The notes under the pieces: model-generated
Told to the model about the DNA's origin: nothing
Databases searched by the model: none
Seen by the model: the letters and a program-made list of their open reading frames with translations, nothing else
Position numbers and translations under genes: made by a program
NCBI GenBank assembly: GCA_001986395.2
Contig: MQVO02000088.1
Span: 1 to 41,993, forward strand
Direction of reading: 5' to 3'
Length of the DNA: 41,993 nucleotides
Source of the DNA: Irpex lacteus
Lineage: Eukaryota > Basidiomycota > Agaricomycetes > Polyporales > Irpicaceae
Part shown: positions 1 to 8,672 of the stretch, one piece after another
Layout: every line of letters begins with the position of its first letter
Numbering within the stretch: the first letter of the stretch is position 1

Positions 1-479
1 TAACTTAATTTTATCCTAGAAAAAGTTTTATTATAGAATATAGCAGCCGAATAAATTTTATATTTACTAAATTAATCTATTACGGAACTCTGTGACTAAA
101 TAAAATGGGAGAACAATTTAAGATTATAGAATACTCTTTAATCATTTTATTTATTGTTTTATTTATTTTATTTAATTTTCCTTTTTAGGTGAAAAGTACT
201 TACTCTACTTTCTTTAATTTTATTATTTTCCTGATCTATATAAATATTATAGATATTCTAAGGAACTCCTCATCAGTAGTAGCTTTAACTATCAGTACCT
301 TAGAGACCCTCCCCCATAAAACTAATTATTCTAAACCAAACAGCTTGTACTCCAACTGTTTCAACTGTAGTAGTAATTTAATTTAGTAAAGTAGTAAATC
401 TATTTTATCTAAGTATTAAGATTTAGATATATTATTTAATTATTTTTCTTTAAGTACAAAGGGGGTATAAATAAATTTA
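1..479. other. AT-rich intergenic region downstream of rns
   Basis: No complete gene is visible. On the minus strand around 330-380 a short stretch reads TTTVETVGVQAVWF, which resembles the nad1 segment TTIIESQQAVWF of the intact gene at 19127-20146. It runs into stops on both sides. It may be a relic of a diverged nad1 copy, but the match is too short to annotate as a gene. Confidence 0.4.
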
Positions 480-2195
480 TTATCCAGCTACACTTTCCAG
501 TACAGCTACCTTGCTATGACTTTTGAGATGTTACCCAAGTTAATTCACTTTATAGACAAAATTATTAACTAGGTGTTTTAAATATAAATTTACTAAAAAA
601 TATTAAAACTAAAACCTAAGAAAAAATAATAAATACTCATCAGTTTCCTTGAACCCAAGCTCCTTCCCAGCGACAGACGGTTAGTTCATCCCGAATTAAC
701 ACTTCACCGTTGCGTAATTTTCAACGATTACTCGAAATTCCTTCTTCATGCCACCGAGTTACAGGTGACAATCTGACATATTCATATATATGACTATATT
801 TGATGATTAGCTCCTCCTAATTCTCAAATTACTATACCTTATTCTTCTTAATAAAAAAAAGAATAAGAAAAAGCAACAAATTAACCTGATCTATAAATAT
901 AGATAAATTAATTTCGAGAGGGTATTGCATCATTTTGTTTAGTCTTTGTGGCACGTCTATAGCCCAGTTCATGAGGGCCATAACGACTTGTCTTAGCCCC
1001 AAAATGGAATCCTATCGATACCATTTGTATGTTAAGTAAAAATTAACATCAGGGATTTCGTCCGTTTAGTGGAGTTAACCTAACTTCTCAAGACACGGAC
1101 TGACGACAGCCATGCAACACCTTATTTACTCATCTTAATTTCTTGTCTATCCTTTGTTTTTATTTCTAAAAATCCCCAAAAAAACTAGTTTAGAATTATT
1201 TCTAATTCCTAGTTTTTTGGGTTAGGTAGATAGATTTAGATTTTCATATGCAAGAACTGGTAAGATTTTACGCGGATTATCGCATTAAATAACATGCTTC
1301 ACTTCGTTTGCTTCGAGACCGACTAATTTTTTTGTTTTCAATTTTGCAATCGTACTCACAAGGCGGAATGGTTAACGTGTTAACATTGACACTAATATTT
1401 TTTAGTGACTACCATTCATTGTTGACAGAAAGGAGTACCAGGGTATCTAATCCTGATTCTTGCCCTATCCTTCGTTCCTCAGCGTCAATCTTTATTGGAA
1501 AAATGCCTTCGCCTTTAGTATTCTATCGAGTTTACTGCAGATTTTAACCTTTATTCTCGATTTTATTTTTTCCTATACTAGATTCTATCTTCTACTTTTC
1601 CTCTTTTTTATTTGCTATTTTAAAAAATTAGAATTTTAAAGTTGCCTACTCACCCTTTACGCCTGTTTAAGATGACTAACGTTCGCGTTCCTGGCCTTAC
1701 CGAGTCTTCTGGCACCAGATTTGGACAACACTTATAGTAAGGTAATATCATTATTTTCCCTTACGTTATCACTTCTAAAGTGATTTCAGTTAGCTAGTTC
1801 ACTCTTTCGAGCATTGACTAATATTCTTGACTGCTGGTAGATAACTCTACTAGGGAGATTCCATTCCCAATGTGGCTAGAGGCTCTTTCAAGCATAGCTT
1901 TCGATCGTAGGCTTGGTAGGCCATTACCCATACCAACAACCTAATCAAAATAAATCGAATCCTAAAGCGGAAAATTTCCTTTATTAATAAAAATAGCTAA
2001 TTATTTCTCTTAAATTAAAAAATTTAAGAAATATCTCCTATCTAAGAAGACTTTAGGGTATCTAAACTTATATTACTCACCTTTACACCTTTTCTTCTAA
2101 TATTAATTTCGAAGAAAAAAGATTTTGCATGTCTTAGACTACTGAATAACGTTAAATCGGAACCAAAATTAAATTCTTTCGTTAAATTAAACAAA
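480..2195 (-). rRNA. rns: Small subunit ribosomal RNA (rns)
   Basis: Mitochondrial SSU rRNA on the minus strand. On that strand the 5' region carries CTAAGACATGCAAA near 2130, the 530-loop GTGCCAGAAGACTCGGTAA near 1695-1715, the 790-region GGATTAGATACCCTGGTA near 1440, the 1050-region CATGGCTGTCGTCAG near 1115, and the 3' end AAGGTAGCTGTACTGG followed by AGTGTAGCTGGAT near 480. These are in correct order, so the gene is complete; the 5' end is approximate. A hairpin repeat (1174-1221) sits in a variable region between conserved blocks. Expansion elsewhere is by AT-rich tracts, for example 830-920 and 1560-1640. Confidence 0.95.
1174..1221. repeat. Palindromic hairpin element inside rns
   Basis: Outer arms CCCCAAAAAAACTAG and CTAGTTTTTTGGG with an internal AATTATTTCTAATT core. 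It lies in a variable region of rns, so it is transcribed with the rRNA and would fold as an extra helix. Confidence 0.85.
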
Positions 2196-2280
2196 TTATA
2201 ATTAATTTGTTGTATTGTATATGCCTTAAGCAATATTTATTGTCTCTTTTATTTATATTTTTTATTTTTTGTTTTTAGAT

Positions 2281-2559
2281 TTAAAAAAATTCATTTAATT
2301 TATCATTTATCATTATATTTATTAAAGTATTTTTATTAAATTTATATACTGCACTTCTTCAATTATCTAATTCATTAATCTTTTGAATATTTAATAATCT
2401 ATTTTCCATTAAAATCTTATTTTTTAATGTATTATTCTCATTTTCTAATAAATTTATTATCTTTATCTCATTTAATAATTTTAATTCTTTATTATTAATC
2501 TCTTTATTTAAGATTATATATAATCATATCTCTTTTCATTTTAAAAAATCTTTTTTCAT
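2281..2559 (-). CDS. Small ORF open only under code 4 (92 aa, unknown)
   Basis: Read with TGA as Trp, the minus strand is open from an ATG at 2559 to a TAA at 2281, giving 92 residues with three TGA codons (residues 8, 12 and about 67). Under the standard code it is broken. It begins MKKDFLKWKEIWLYIIL, continues with a Leu/Asn/Glu/Lys-rich stretch of coiled-coil character (about residues 18-64), and ends in DKLNEFF. It lies about 85 bp upstream of the rns 5' end on the same strand. No family is recognised. The length of the open frame is notable, but in very AT-rich DNA chance ORFs rich in Asn, Lys, Leu and Ile do occur, so it remains a candidate. Confidence 0.45.
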
Positions 2560-2640
2560 TTAATTATATTTTTTTATTTTCATAGTTCATATTTACTATT
2601 ATTTTATTTTACTACCTTATTAATTAAATTTATACTGTAA

Positions 2641-2688
2641 CCCCAAAAAAACTAGTTAGAATTAATTCTAATTCCTAGTTTTTTGGGG
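2641..2688. repeat. Palindromic hairpin element
   Basis: Near-perfect 48-bp palindrome: arms CCCCAAAAAAACTAG / CTAGTTTTTTGGGG, inner stem TTAGAATTAATTCTAA. Intergenic, upstream of the 92-aa ORF. Confidence 0.9.
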
Positions 2689-2794
2689 ACTATATTTATT
2701 TTTTATTTTATTTATTTTATTTAACATTTGTCAGAGGATTATCATAATAGAATAATTCTGATATTTCTTATTTTTTTATCATAGTCAAAATACA

Positions 2795-2841
2795 CCCAAA
2801 AAAACTAGTTAGAATTAATTATAATTCCTAGTTTTTTGGGG
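2795..2841. repeat. Palindromic hairpin element
   Basis: Same family, arms CCCAAAAAAACTAG / CTAGTTTTTTGGGG, core TTAGAATTAATTATAATTC. The copy at 2641-2688 is only about 105 bp away. Confidence 0.9.
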
Positions 2842-2862
2842 ATTCTGATATTTGTTTAGGGT

Positions 2863-2940
2863 GTAGCTGATTCGAACAGCTGTAGCCACTGTGTAAAGTG
2901 GAGGCCTAACCACTAGCCTCACTCACTAGCCGAACTCACT
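2863..2940 (-). tRNA. Degenerate tRNA-Val(UAC)-like sequence
   Basis: On the minus strand there is a good T arm (AGCTG-TTCGAAT-CAGCT), a D stem (AGGC/GCCT) and an anticodon stem CCACT/AGTGG, but its loop TTACAC has six bases, and no 5' strand fully matches the 3' acceptor ACACCCT. A CACTAGCC-type short repeat occupies the expected 5' acceptor region. It is best read as a damaged tRNA-Val; a functional, unusually folded tRNA cannot be excluded. Confidence 0.4.
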
Positions 2941-3282
2941 AGGGAGTTAGTTATTTATTTATTCATTCTTTAAATAGATCCTAGATTGATTCAATTATAA
3001 ACCCTCACAATCCTCACCTGCGGTATGATTTACTAAATTAATTATGTATATTTTTTCTTAATAGATAATTAAAAATATTATTTATTTTATTAACTAGGGG
3101 GGAGGTTCTCTACTGATTTTGTAAACCAAACTACTGTAACTATTCCAGTACTGTTTACTGTGACTTACGTTATGTCTGTTTACTAGTTTCTGCTATTCTT
3201 AATAATTTAGTAGCATAAGTTTATGTAACTAAGCTGTAATGATAATGTCTTTAGAGTTTATGTCAGGATAACTGAAATAGCA

Positions 3283-3322
3283 TTGGTGGTGAAATGGTAG
3301 ACACGATTGTTTTAAGTGAGAT
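3283..3322 (+). pseudogene. tRNA-Leu(UAA)-like 5' half
   Basis: The sequence has a Leu-type D arm (GGTGGTGAAATGGTAGACAC) followed by an anticodon-like GTTTTAAGT. No matching variable arm, T arm or acceptor 3' strand follows within 150 bp, so it is a truncated tRNA. Confidence 0.45.
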
Positions 3323-3581
3323 TATCTTATTTTATTAAAGATTATAGTAAATATTTTATATAATATATACGGAGACACTGGACTATCCTTTAATGTTTGA
3401 GATAAATTTATCAGTATATTCTCTAGTATTTTAACTTTCTTGACTCTCCTTAATTAAAAATATTATTTATTTTATTAACTATTTATGTTTATTTGTAGGT
3501 ACCATATTGGTACAAAGCATATCCTAGATTAAATAATAAAGTGATGTATTTTTATATTATTTGGAGGTTCAGTGTAATTGG

Positions 3582-3648
3582 ATGCACACCTTTTTCATTG
3601 CTAGTAATGCGAGTTGTAATCTCGTGTCCTCTTATTAGTAACCAATAC
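3582..3648 (+). pseudogene. Degenerate tRNA-like sequence
   Basis: Acceptor-like GGAGGTT and GTCCTCT can pair with one mismatch, and GCGAG-TTGTAAT-CTCGT resembles a T arm whose loop has lost the normal TTCGAAT. The anticodon arm does not form a convincing 5-bp stem. Identity is unassigned. Confidence 0.35.
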
Positions 3649-3697
3649 TGGAATTGGTAGACAGTGAAAACTTAATAATTTATTGATTAACACCGTA

Positions 3698-3743
3698 CCC
3701 AAAAAACTAGTTAGAATTATTTATAATTCCTAGTTTTTCGGGG
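3698..3743. repeat. Palindromic hairpin element
   Basis: Arms CCCAAAAAACTAG / CTAGTTTTTCGGGG with a TTAGAATTATTTATAATTC core. One base of the right arm is changed (TTTTTC), so the outer stem is imperfect. Confidence 0.85.
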
Positions 3744-4332
3744 GGATCATTTGAACTCTCGCAACCAAGCCAATGAGTTAGATTAAAGATCAGAGAGATT
3801 GGTAATAACTCTTTTGTTAATAAACAAAGGTGATAGAAAGTGATGGGGTTCCCTTCACTTACCAAAAGAAACAACAATAAAAATGGGTGTGCGAATAGAA
3901 TCATTAATTAAAAAAGATAGGTGGACATTGTCCGCCGTCTCCCCTTGTTAGGGGAGGAGCTTGTTTAATAAAATAATAAATAATTTGAACACTCACTAAA
4001 TAAAATAAAAAGTAAGAGATTCTCTAATACTTTAAAAATCTCTTTAATTCATTGGCTAATTATGAGTAGAGGTAAGCTAAAGAGGAGGGGATACTATGAG
4101 GAAACTAACCAAACTATTAATAATTTGAACTCTTAAATTTGGGGGGGGAGGTAATAGATAATTAAAAATATTATTTATTTTATTAACTATTTATGTTTAT
4201 TTCATCATTAAATATCAGTATCTAACAAAATGATTTAAAAAATTTACGTTTACTAATTTTTGTTATTCTTATTCTAATTCTTTTTTTTTAATTAAAGGGG
4301 GTTATAAAAATCTTAAATAAATTAATAAAATT
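3744..4332. other. Intergenic region with tRNA-like repeat
   Basis: At 3746-3805 the minus strand carries a tRNA-like piece (D-arm-like CTTTAATCTAAC and T-arm-like GAGAGTTCAAAT) without a normal anticodon arm. Two relatives occur at about 34566-34625 and 34645-34700. A GC-rich hairpin-like stretch lies at 3919-3960 (GGACATTGTCC; CTCCCCTTGTTAGGGGAG). No ORF is supported. Confidence 0.5.
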
Positions 4333-4423
4333 CCCAAAAAAACTAAGCTCCGCTCCACTCCACAATCCACAAAGTGGGCTGGGGTGGGCGTGGACGCGGC
4401 TATAAATAATTAGTTTTTTTGGG
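4333..4423. repeat. Hairpin element with GC-rich loop module
   Basis: Outer arms CCCAAAAAAACTAAG and TTAGTTTTTTTGGG enclose a GC-rich block (about 4350-4400) with CCACTCCACAATCCAC and GTGGGCTGGGG, ending CTATAAATAATTAG. Same GC module type as at 5433-5499 and 15908-16011. Confidence 0.85.
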
Positions 4424-4458
4424 TGGGTGGACAAAAATTATTTATTTTATTTTACCGA

Positions 4459-4605
4459 TTATAAAACTGTAAAGAATTTTCTTATTAAATGGTTACTTAA
4501 AGTTGAAGGTAAAAAGTAATAAGAAACTAAAACTACTAATAAACCTAAACCTAAAATTGTAACTGTAAATTCATTCACAAAATGAAATGGTATTAATTGA
4601 GGCAT
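4459..4605 (-). CDS. atp8: ATP synthase F0 subunit 8
   Basis: A 48-residue minus-strand gene, ATG at 4605 and TAA at 4459. The protein begins MPQLIPFHFVNEF, the hallmark start of fungal ATP8, followed by one hydrophobic segment (about residues 11-31, VTILGLGLLVVLVSYYFL) and a short basic tail (HLIRKFFTVL). ATP8 is a small membrane subunit of the F0 stator in the inner mitochondrial membrane. Length is normal for the family. A second, diverged and start-less atp8-like segment lies at 26285-26425. This copy, with intact start and stop, is probably the working one. Confidence 0.88.
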   Translation of the reverse strand: MPQLIPFHFVNEFTVTILGLGLLVVLVSYYFLPSTLSNHLIRKFFTVL

Positions 4606-4697
4606 ATATAAATATTAAAAATAACTTATCCTATTTTATATTATTACCCTTTTTTTGCCTTTTATTTCTTTCCTATTCACACAATACCCCATCCCAG

Positions 4698-4778
4698 CCC
4701 AAAAAAACTAGGCTCTAATTAAAATTTAATTAAATTAAATTTTAATAATTGCGGATGAAATAATTAGTTTTTTGGGGG
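4698..4778. repeat. Hairpin element with AT-palindrome module
   Basis: Outer arms CCCAAAAAAACTAGG / TAATTAGTTTTTTGGGGG. The loop holds CTCTAATTAAAATTTAATT and its reverse complement, then GCGGATGAAATAATT. Near-identical to 10426-10506 and 23892-23976. Confidence 0.88.
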
Positions 4779-5021
4779 ATCCTTTTTTCCCTTTTTTTAT
4801 AAAATTAATATAAAAAAGGCTTAAAAAGGGGAGGATAGAGGATGTTTTAACTTGCCTTATTTAATAAAAAAAGTCTATAAAAAGTATTATAAAAAGGAGA
4901 CTAAGAAAAATAATATCTTCCAAACATACTAAAAATGAGTATATATAACATAGAATTTAAACACTAATATAAAACTAAAATTATTATATTATTAATATGT
5001 TTAGGTAAATTAAACAATAAT

Positions 5022-5062
5022 CCAAAAAAACTAGGAATTAGAAATAATTAGTTTTTTGGGGG
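5022..5062. repeat. Palindromic hairpin element (short form)
   Basis: 41-bp short form: CCAAAAAAACTAGGAATTAG then AAATAATTAGTTTTTTGGGG. Confidence 0.88.
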
Positions 5063-5328
5063 ATAGTAAATTAAAATACTATATATTATTTAAAGTTAGG
5101 ATTTTCTAAGAATTTAGATTTCTACCAAATCTTATCAGTTACGGGTATATGTTTGTCTTTTTTCCCTTTGTATTCTTTTTTTAATTAAATAAAAAAGGAT
5201 ATTATTACTTTTTATTTTTATATAAATAAGTTCTTAATCTAAGAGAAAAAGAAAAGTAATTTTTTCTTTTTCTCTTATGTTAATAATACATTACTAATTT
5301 AAAGTTTATTTTTTTTTAGGTAAAATGG

Positions 5329-5401
5329 AGCCAGAAATTGGAATCGAACCAATTACTAATTCTTACAAGGAATTTATTTTAACCAATTAAACTATTCCGG
5401 C
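5329..5401 (-). tRNA. trnT: tRNA-Thr(UGU)
   Basis: 73-nt minus-strand cloverleaf. Acceptor GCCGGAA pairs with TTCTGGC; the anticodon arm is AATTC-CTTGTAA-GAATT (anticodon TGT); the T arm holds GGTTCGATTCC. It is the first of three clustered minus-strand tRNAs (Thr, Phe, Ala). Confidence 0.93.
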
Positions 5402-5432
5402 TTAAATAATATTTAATACTTTTTTAATTACA

Positions 5433-5499
5433 CCCCCAAAAAAACTAATTATTTCTGTCCACAATCCAATCCACTTTGTGGGCTGGGTCCTAGTTTTTT
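5433..5499. repeat. Hairpin element with GC module
   Basis: Left arm CCCCCAAAAAAACTAATTA, GC module with CCACAATCCAATCC and CTTTGTGGGCTGGG, then TCCTAGTTTTTT. The usual terminal GGGG is replaced by a C(T)n tract. Confidence 0.8.
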
Positions 5500-5632
5500 C
5501 CTTTTTTTTATTAAAAAAAAGGGGGGGGGAGTCTTTATTTAATTAATTAAAGGAAAAAGGGGCACATTTGTGAATTAAAAAAAGTATAATCATATAAAAA
5601 TAACATAAAAAGATTTACTATTATTTATTTTA

Positions 5633-5703
5633 TGCCCAGAGAGAGAATCGAACTCCCTTCACTAAGGCTTCAATTTAGTGCTTTACCGTTAAGCTATCCA
5701 GGC
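5633..5703 (-). tRNA. trnF: tRNA-Phe(GAA), first copy
   Basis: 71-nt minus-strand cloverleaf. Acceptor GCCTGGA pairs with TCTGGGC; the anticodon loop is TTGAAGC (GAA); the T loop is TTCGATT. The anticodon stem has one A-C mismatch next to the loop. A second tRNA-Phe with a different acceptor lies at 26126-26199. Confidence 0.9.
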
Positions 5704-5865
5704 TACATTCACCCCCCCTTTTTAGACTCTATCCTTTTTTAATCCTTTTTTTAATATAATAAAAAGATATATAATATTAATTTTATTTTTTTCTAAAGAA
5801 TAAAAGTTGAGAGGCATAGAGTTTAAGAATGTGTTGATTAATTTTATTTTTTAAAATTTTTTATT

Positions 5866-5938
5866 TGGAGAAAGATAGATTCGAACTATCATATTTTATA
5901 TTGCAAGTATAACCGATTACCAATTATCATATTTCCCC
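5866..5938 (-). tRNA. trnA: tRNA-Ala(UGC)
   Basis: 73-nt minus-strand cloverleaf. Acceptor GGGGAAA pairs with TTTCTCC; the anticodon arm is TTATA-CTTGCAA-TATAA (TGC); the T arm is GATAG-TTCGAAT-CTATC; discriminator A. Confidence 0.92.
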
Positions 5939-6113
5939 TTATAATTTATATAACTTTAATTTTTTAGTATAGTGGAGTATACAGCAATTATATATTCTTT
6001 TATACTTTTTTTATTTTCTGATTAATTTTAATTTTTTTTTTTAAGAAAAATAGTAAATTGTATTGTAAGAAATTATAATTTAATAACATGGCTGCTAAAT
6101 AAGTACTATTTAA

Positions 6114-6235
6114 TTAAGATACCATAAGTAATACAGTATTTAAAGTACAAATTAATATAATATTAGAATACTCAGCTAAGAAGAATACAAAAGGAGAAAA
6201 AGAATAAAAAATAATAGTAAAAATAATAGTAAAAT
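6114..6235 (-). pseudogene. nad1-like fragment (diverged)
   Basis: The minus strand reads about 30 residues including SPFVFFLAEYSNIILICTLN before a TAA at 6114. This matches the nad1 region around FFFLAEYSSIVLFSSI of the intact gene but with clear differences. It lacks both ends of the gene and is AT-rich. Probably a relic of a second nad1 version. Confidence 0.45.
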
Positions 6236-6251
6236 ATAAAGATTTATTATT

Positions 6252-7074
6252 TTATCTTATTTTATTTACTTTATCATTAATTCTCTCCAAACTCATAGAA
6301 GTCAAATCTTCTATAATGTGAGATTCATTATTGAGAAAGACCCCCGCATTCCCAGAACGAAGTTCTGTTCCACTATCTCCCGTCCCCGAAATATTGCTAT
6401 TTCCTCTTTGGTTATACTCTAAAATCTGGAGGGGTTCGGCCCTCAATTATCTTTATGGAATTAGATCTAATGGATTTAGACCTCATTGGAGTCAGCAAAC
6501 GAGTGGTGTTGTTCACGGTACACCTTAACCTTTCCAGTCTTGGCATATGAATCTACTAATCTAGATTAGTCCGATATACACTATATCTGAAATATATACG
6601 TTATTAATTACGAAGGTTACTATTACATCAAAATTACATCCCAGATAGATTACTACATTTAAACCAATACTTTCTTTGAAAGTTATTGGTTTAAATGGAG
6701 GTCTTTCAATATACTCGGTTAATCCGAAGTTATATGGAATTGGAGTGGGTTCACTTATGCTTGGATTAATGTATCCGTGGCTTTTCATGAACCATGTAAG
6801 GATTGAGTCGCTTTCTCCTATTACATAGTAATCAAGAACATTGCGAAGATTATTCCTAATAATAAACTTATCAATATTGTGATAGATTTCCAGATTGGGT
6901 ATGAGGGTACTTTCATATTTTGTCTTACTGAAGTGGAATACTTTCTGTAAGGCGTGAACCAAGGTTTTGTTAATTTGATTCCAGATGAAATTGGGTTAGA
7001 GGTATTTCTTTGTAGGTATAATACATTTAATAGTAGAGCTTTCACTGCTATACTTGTACTATTGTAAATATCTA
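6252..7074 (-). pseudogene. Decayed 3' part of the reverse transcriptase locus
   Basis: Downstream (minus strand) of the recognisable RT domain, several overlapping frames are open in turn: 6821-7090 (starts MENITIDIYNSTSIAVKALL), 6561-6962 (ends within IYLGCNFDVIVTF) and 6252-6446 (ends SLERINDKVNKIR). No single frame is continuous. The simplest reading is a C-terminal extension or accompanying ORF broken by frameshifts. Composition is GC-richer than the flanks. No domain is recognised here. Confidence 0.45.
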
Positions 7075-8485
7075 TGGTGATATTTTCCAATTTTCCGTTA
7101 TATCTGTGACCTGTTCTTTTTGATCCAGATCGCTCCAGCTTAAAGGGGCATAGGTATACGAGAAATCCTGAGTTATGTCCTCTATGGACATGGAACCTAT
7201 ATATATTCTAGAAGTTACGAAACCAAAGTATTTACTTTGGAACCATTCTTGGAAGCTGTCAGGTGTAGTTTCGGGTGTTCCACTCGGTCTGAATTTCGCT
7301 TCTTTGGCTACATCGTATTCGACTGCTTCTTGGATTAGTTTGTAATCTTCAAAAATAAATTCGTGCGGGGTACGGGTGGATTTTTTAAAATACCATCCTG
7401 ACTCATGGTTTGCATTGCTACTTCTTTGTCAAACCCCGCCGGGATATATCTTTTTACTAGAAATTTTAAACTGCTTAACCACTCTCCTTCCTTTATTATC
7501 CATTTACTTTTCTCTGCATTTACTTAGATCCCACTTTCGGGGGGGGGAAAAGGTTAAATACTGAAAGGGATTTGTGGTATCGTATATTATTCCATCATCC
7601 GCATATTGCACTATGGAGGGTGCTTTTAGCAAGGTTGGATGTAATGCTATACTTGCCAGAAGGGGAGACAAGGGAGATCCTTGTGGTACTCCTCTAAGAT
7701 ATTCAAATTCACATAGTTGAGGATTGTCAATTAGTTTATATTCATAGTAAAGTCTTGCCAACCAAATACTTAAAGTATTGTTTAGACTTATTCTAAACTT
7801 GGTGTAATAATAGATTACATCTTCTAAATGTTCTTGTTCACTTTCCCAATCCTGAGGTAGTTTTCCTCCGGAGATGGGTAAACTTCTATTTAGAGTGTCT
7901 ATTATTTTACGCATGGTTGGATGTAAATTAATGGATTCAAGGATTTGATCTATATATGTTAGATTGATTCTATCAAAAAAAGCTTCCAAATCAAATTCGT
8001 AGATGTTGGCGTTACCCAAGACCTCAGAATGGATTTGTTTCCATGCTGTGTCTGTTCCTCTTCCGGGCCAGAATCCGTGTTGATTGGGACTTTGGTAAGG
8101 CGTGAAGAACACTGTCATAAGAATGTTGATTGAATGAAGAACTACTCTCCATTCTGGAGCTGGAATTTCTAAGGGTCTGGATTTACCGTTCCCTTTTGGT
8201 ATAAATAGTCTTTTGAAACTTATCGGTGGAGTTTGACCTCTGATGATTTGTTCTGTTAGAGCTATTACTTTTTTCATGATTATCATTACTTTGTAATAAG
8301 GCATCTTTCTATGCCAATTAGTAAACACGTGATGGAAACAGGCCACTTGGAAGGTGGGTGAAGCTAACAGATGTTTACTTACTGCCCAAAATGCTCCTGG
8401 ATTGTTTCTATACTTAATCAATCTTTGGATTTGATGATTAATAAATCTATTAATAGTTCTATTTGTATAGGGTTCCTGAACAAAT

Positions 8486-8527
8486 CCCACAAAAACTAGG
8501 AATTAGAAATAATTAGTTTTTTGGGGG
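8486..8527. repeat. Hairpin element inserted in the RT frame
   Basis: Short form: CCCACAAAAACTAGGAATTA and AAATAATTAGTTTTTTGGGG. It separates the N-terminal RT frame (ending REFHP) from the part starting GFVQEP and introduces a stop codon. Confidence 0.9.
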
Positions 8528-8616
8528 TTGGGTGGAATTCTCTTTTCTTAATTCCGGATTTGGCAAAGATTGGATGATAATCACTCAACACTTGTACTTT
8601 GAATTTTCTTACATTT

Positions 8617-8672
8617 GGTACCTAATTAAAATTTAATTTAATTAAATTTTAATAATGTACGCAGTCGGTACC
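8617..8672. mobile_element. AT-palindrome insertion flanked by GGTACC direct repeats
   Basis: A palindromic TAATTAAAATTTAATT... core plus a short tail (GTACGCAGTC) is bracketed by two GGTACC copies (8617-8622 and 8667-8672). On the minus strand the RT reads ...VKPDMVP up to the first copy and NVRKF... after the second; skipping one repeat unit (50 bp) joins them in one frame. It has the look of a target-site duplication around a tiny non-coding element. The same AT core occurs as a loop module in other hairpins. Confidence 0.75.

Larger units (their letters stand above)
2941..3697. other. Intergenic region with tRNA-like fragments and repeats
   Basis: Contains an isolated tRNA-Leu(UAA)-like 5' half (3283-3320), a degenerate tRNA-like block (3582-3640) and a second Leu-like D arm (3645-3690). 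A motif containing AATATTATTTATTTTATTAA occurs at about 3070 and 3460 and again near 4165. At 3115-3187 the plus strand reads VTIPVLFTVTYVM, which resembles the nad1 N-terminal VLPVLLAVAFM. No intact gene is seen. Confidence 0.5.

Noticed and set aside
189..386. 65-codon plus-strand ORF
   Set aside because: Low-complexity AT-rich frame with no homology; the opposite strand shows a better (nad1-like) short match.
1308..1547. 79-codon plus-strand ORF
   Set aside because: It is antisense to conserved rns sequence (GGATTAGATACCC region).
2042..2233. 63-codon minus-strand ORF
   Set aside because: It lies on the 5' end of rns, which has clear rRNA motifs.
7376..7564. 62-codon plus-strand ORF
   Set aside because: Antisense to the RT C-terminal region, which reads WIIKEGEWL...LKFL on the minus strand.
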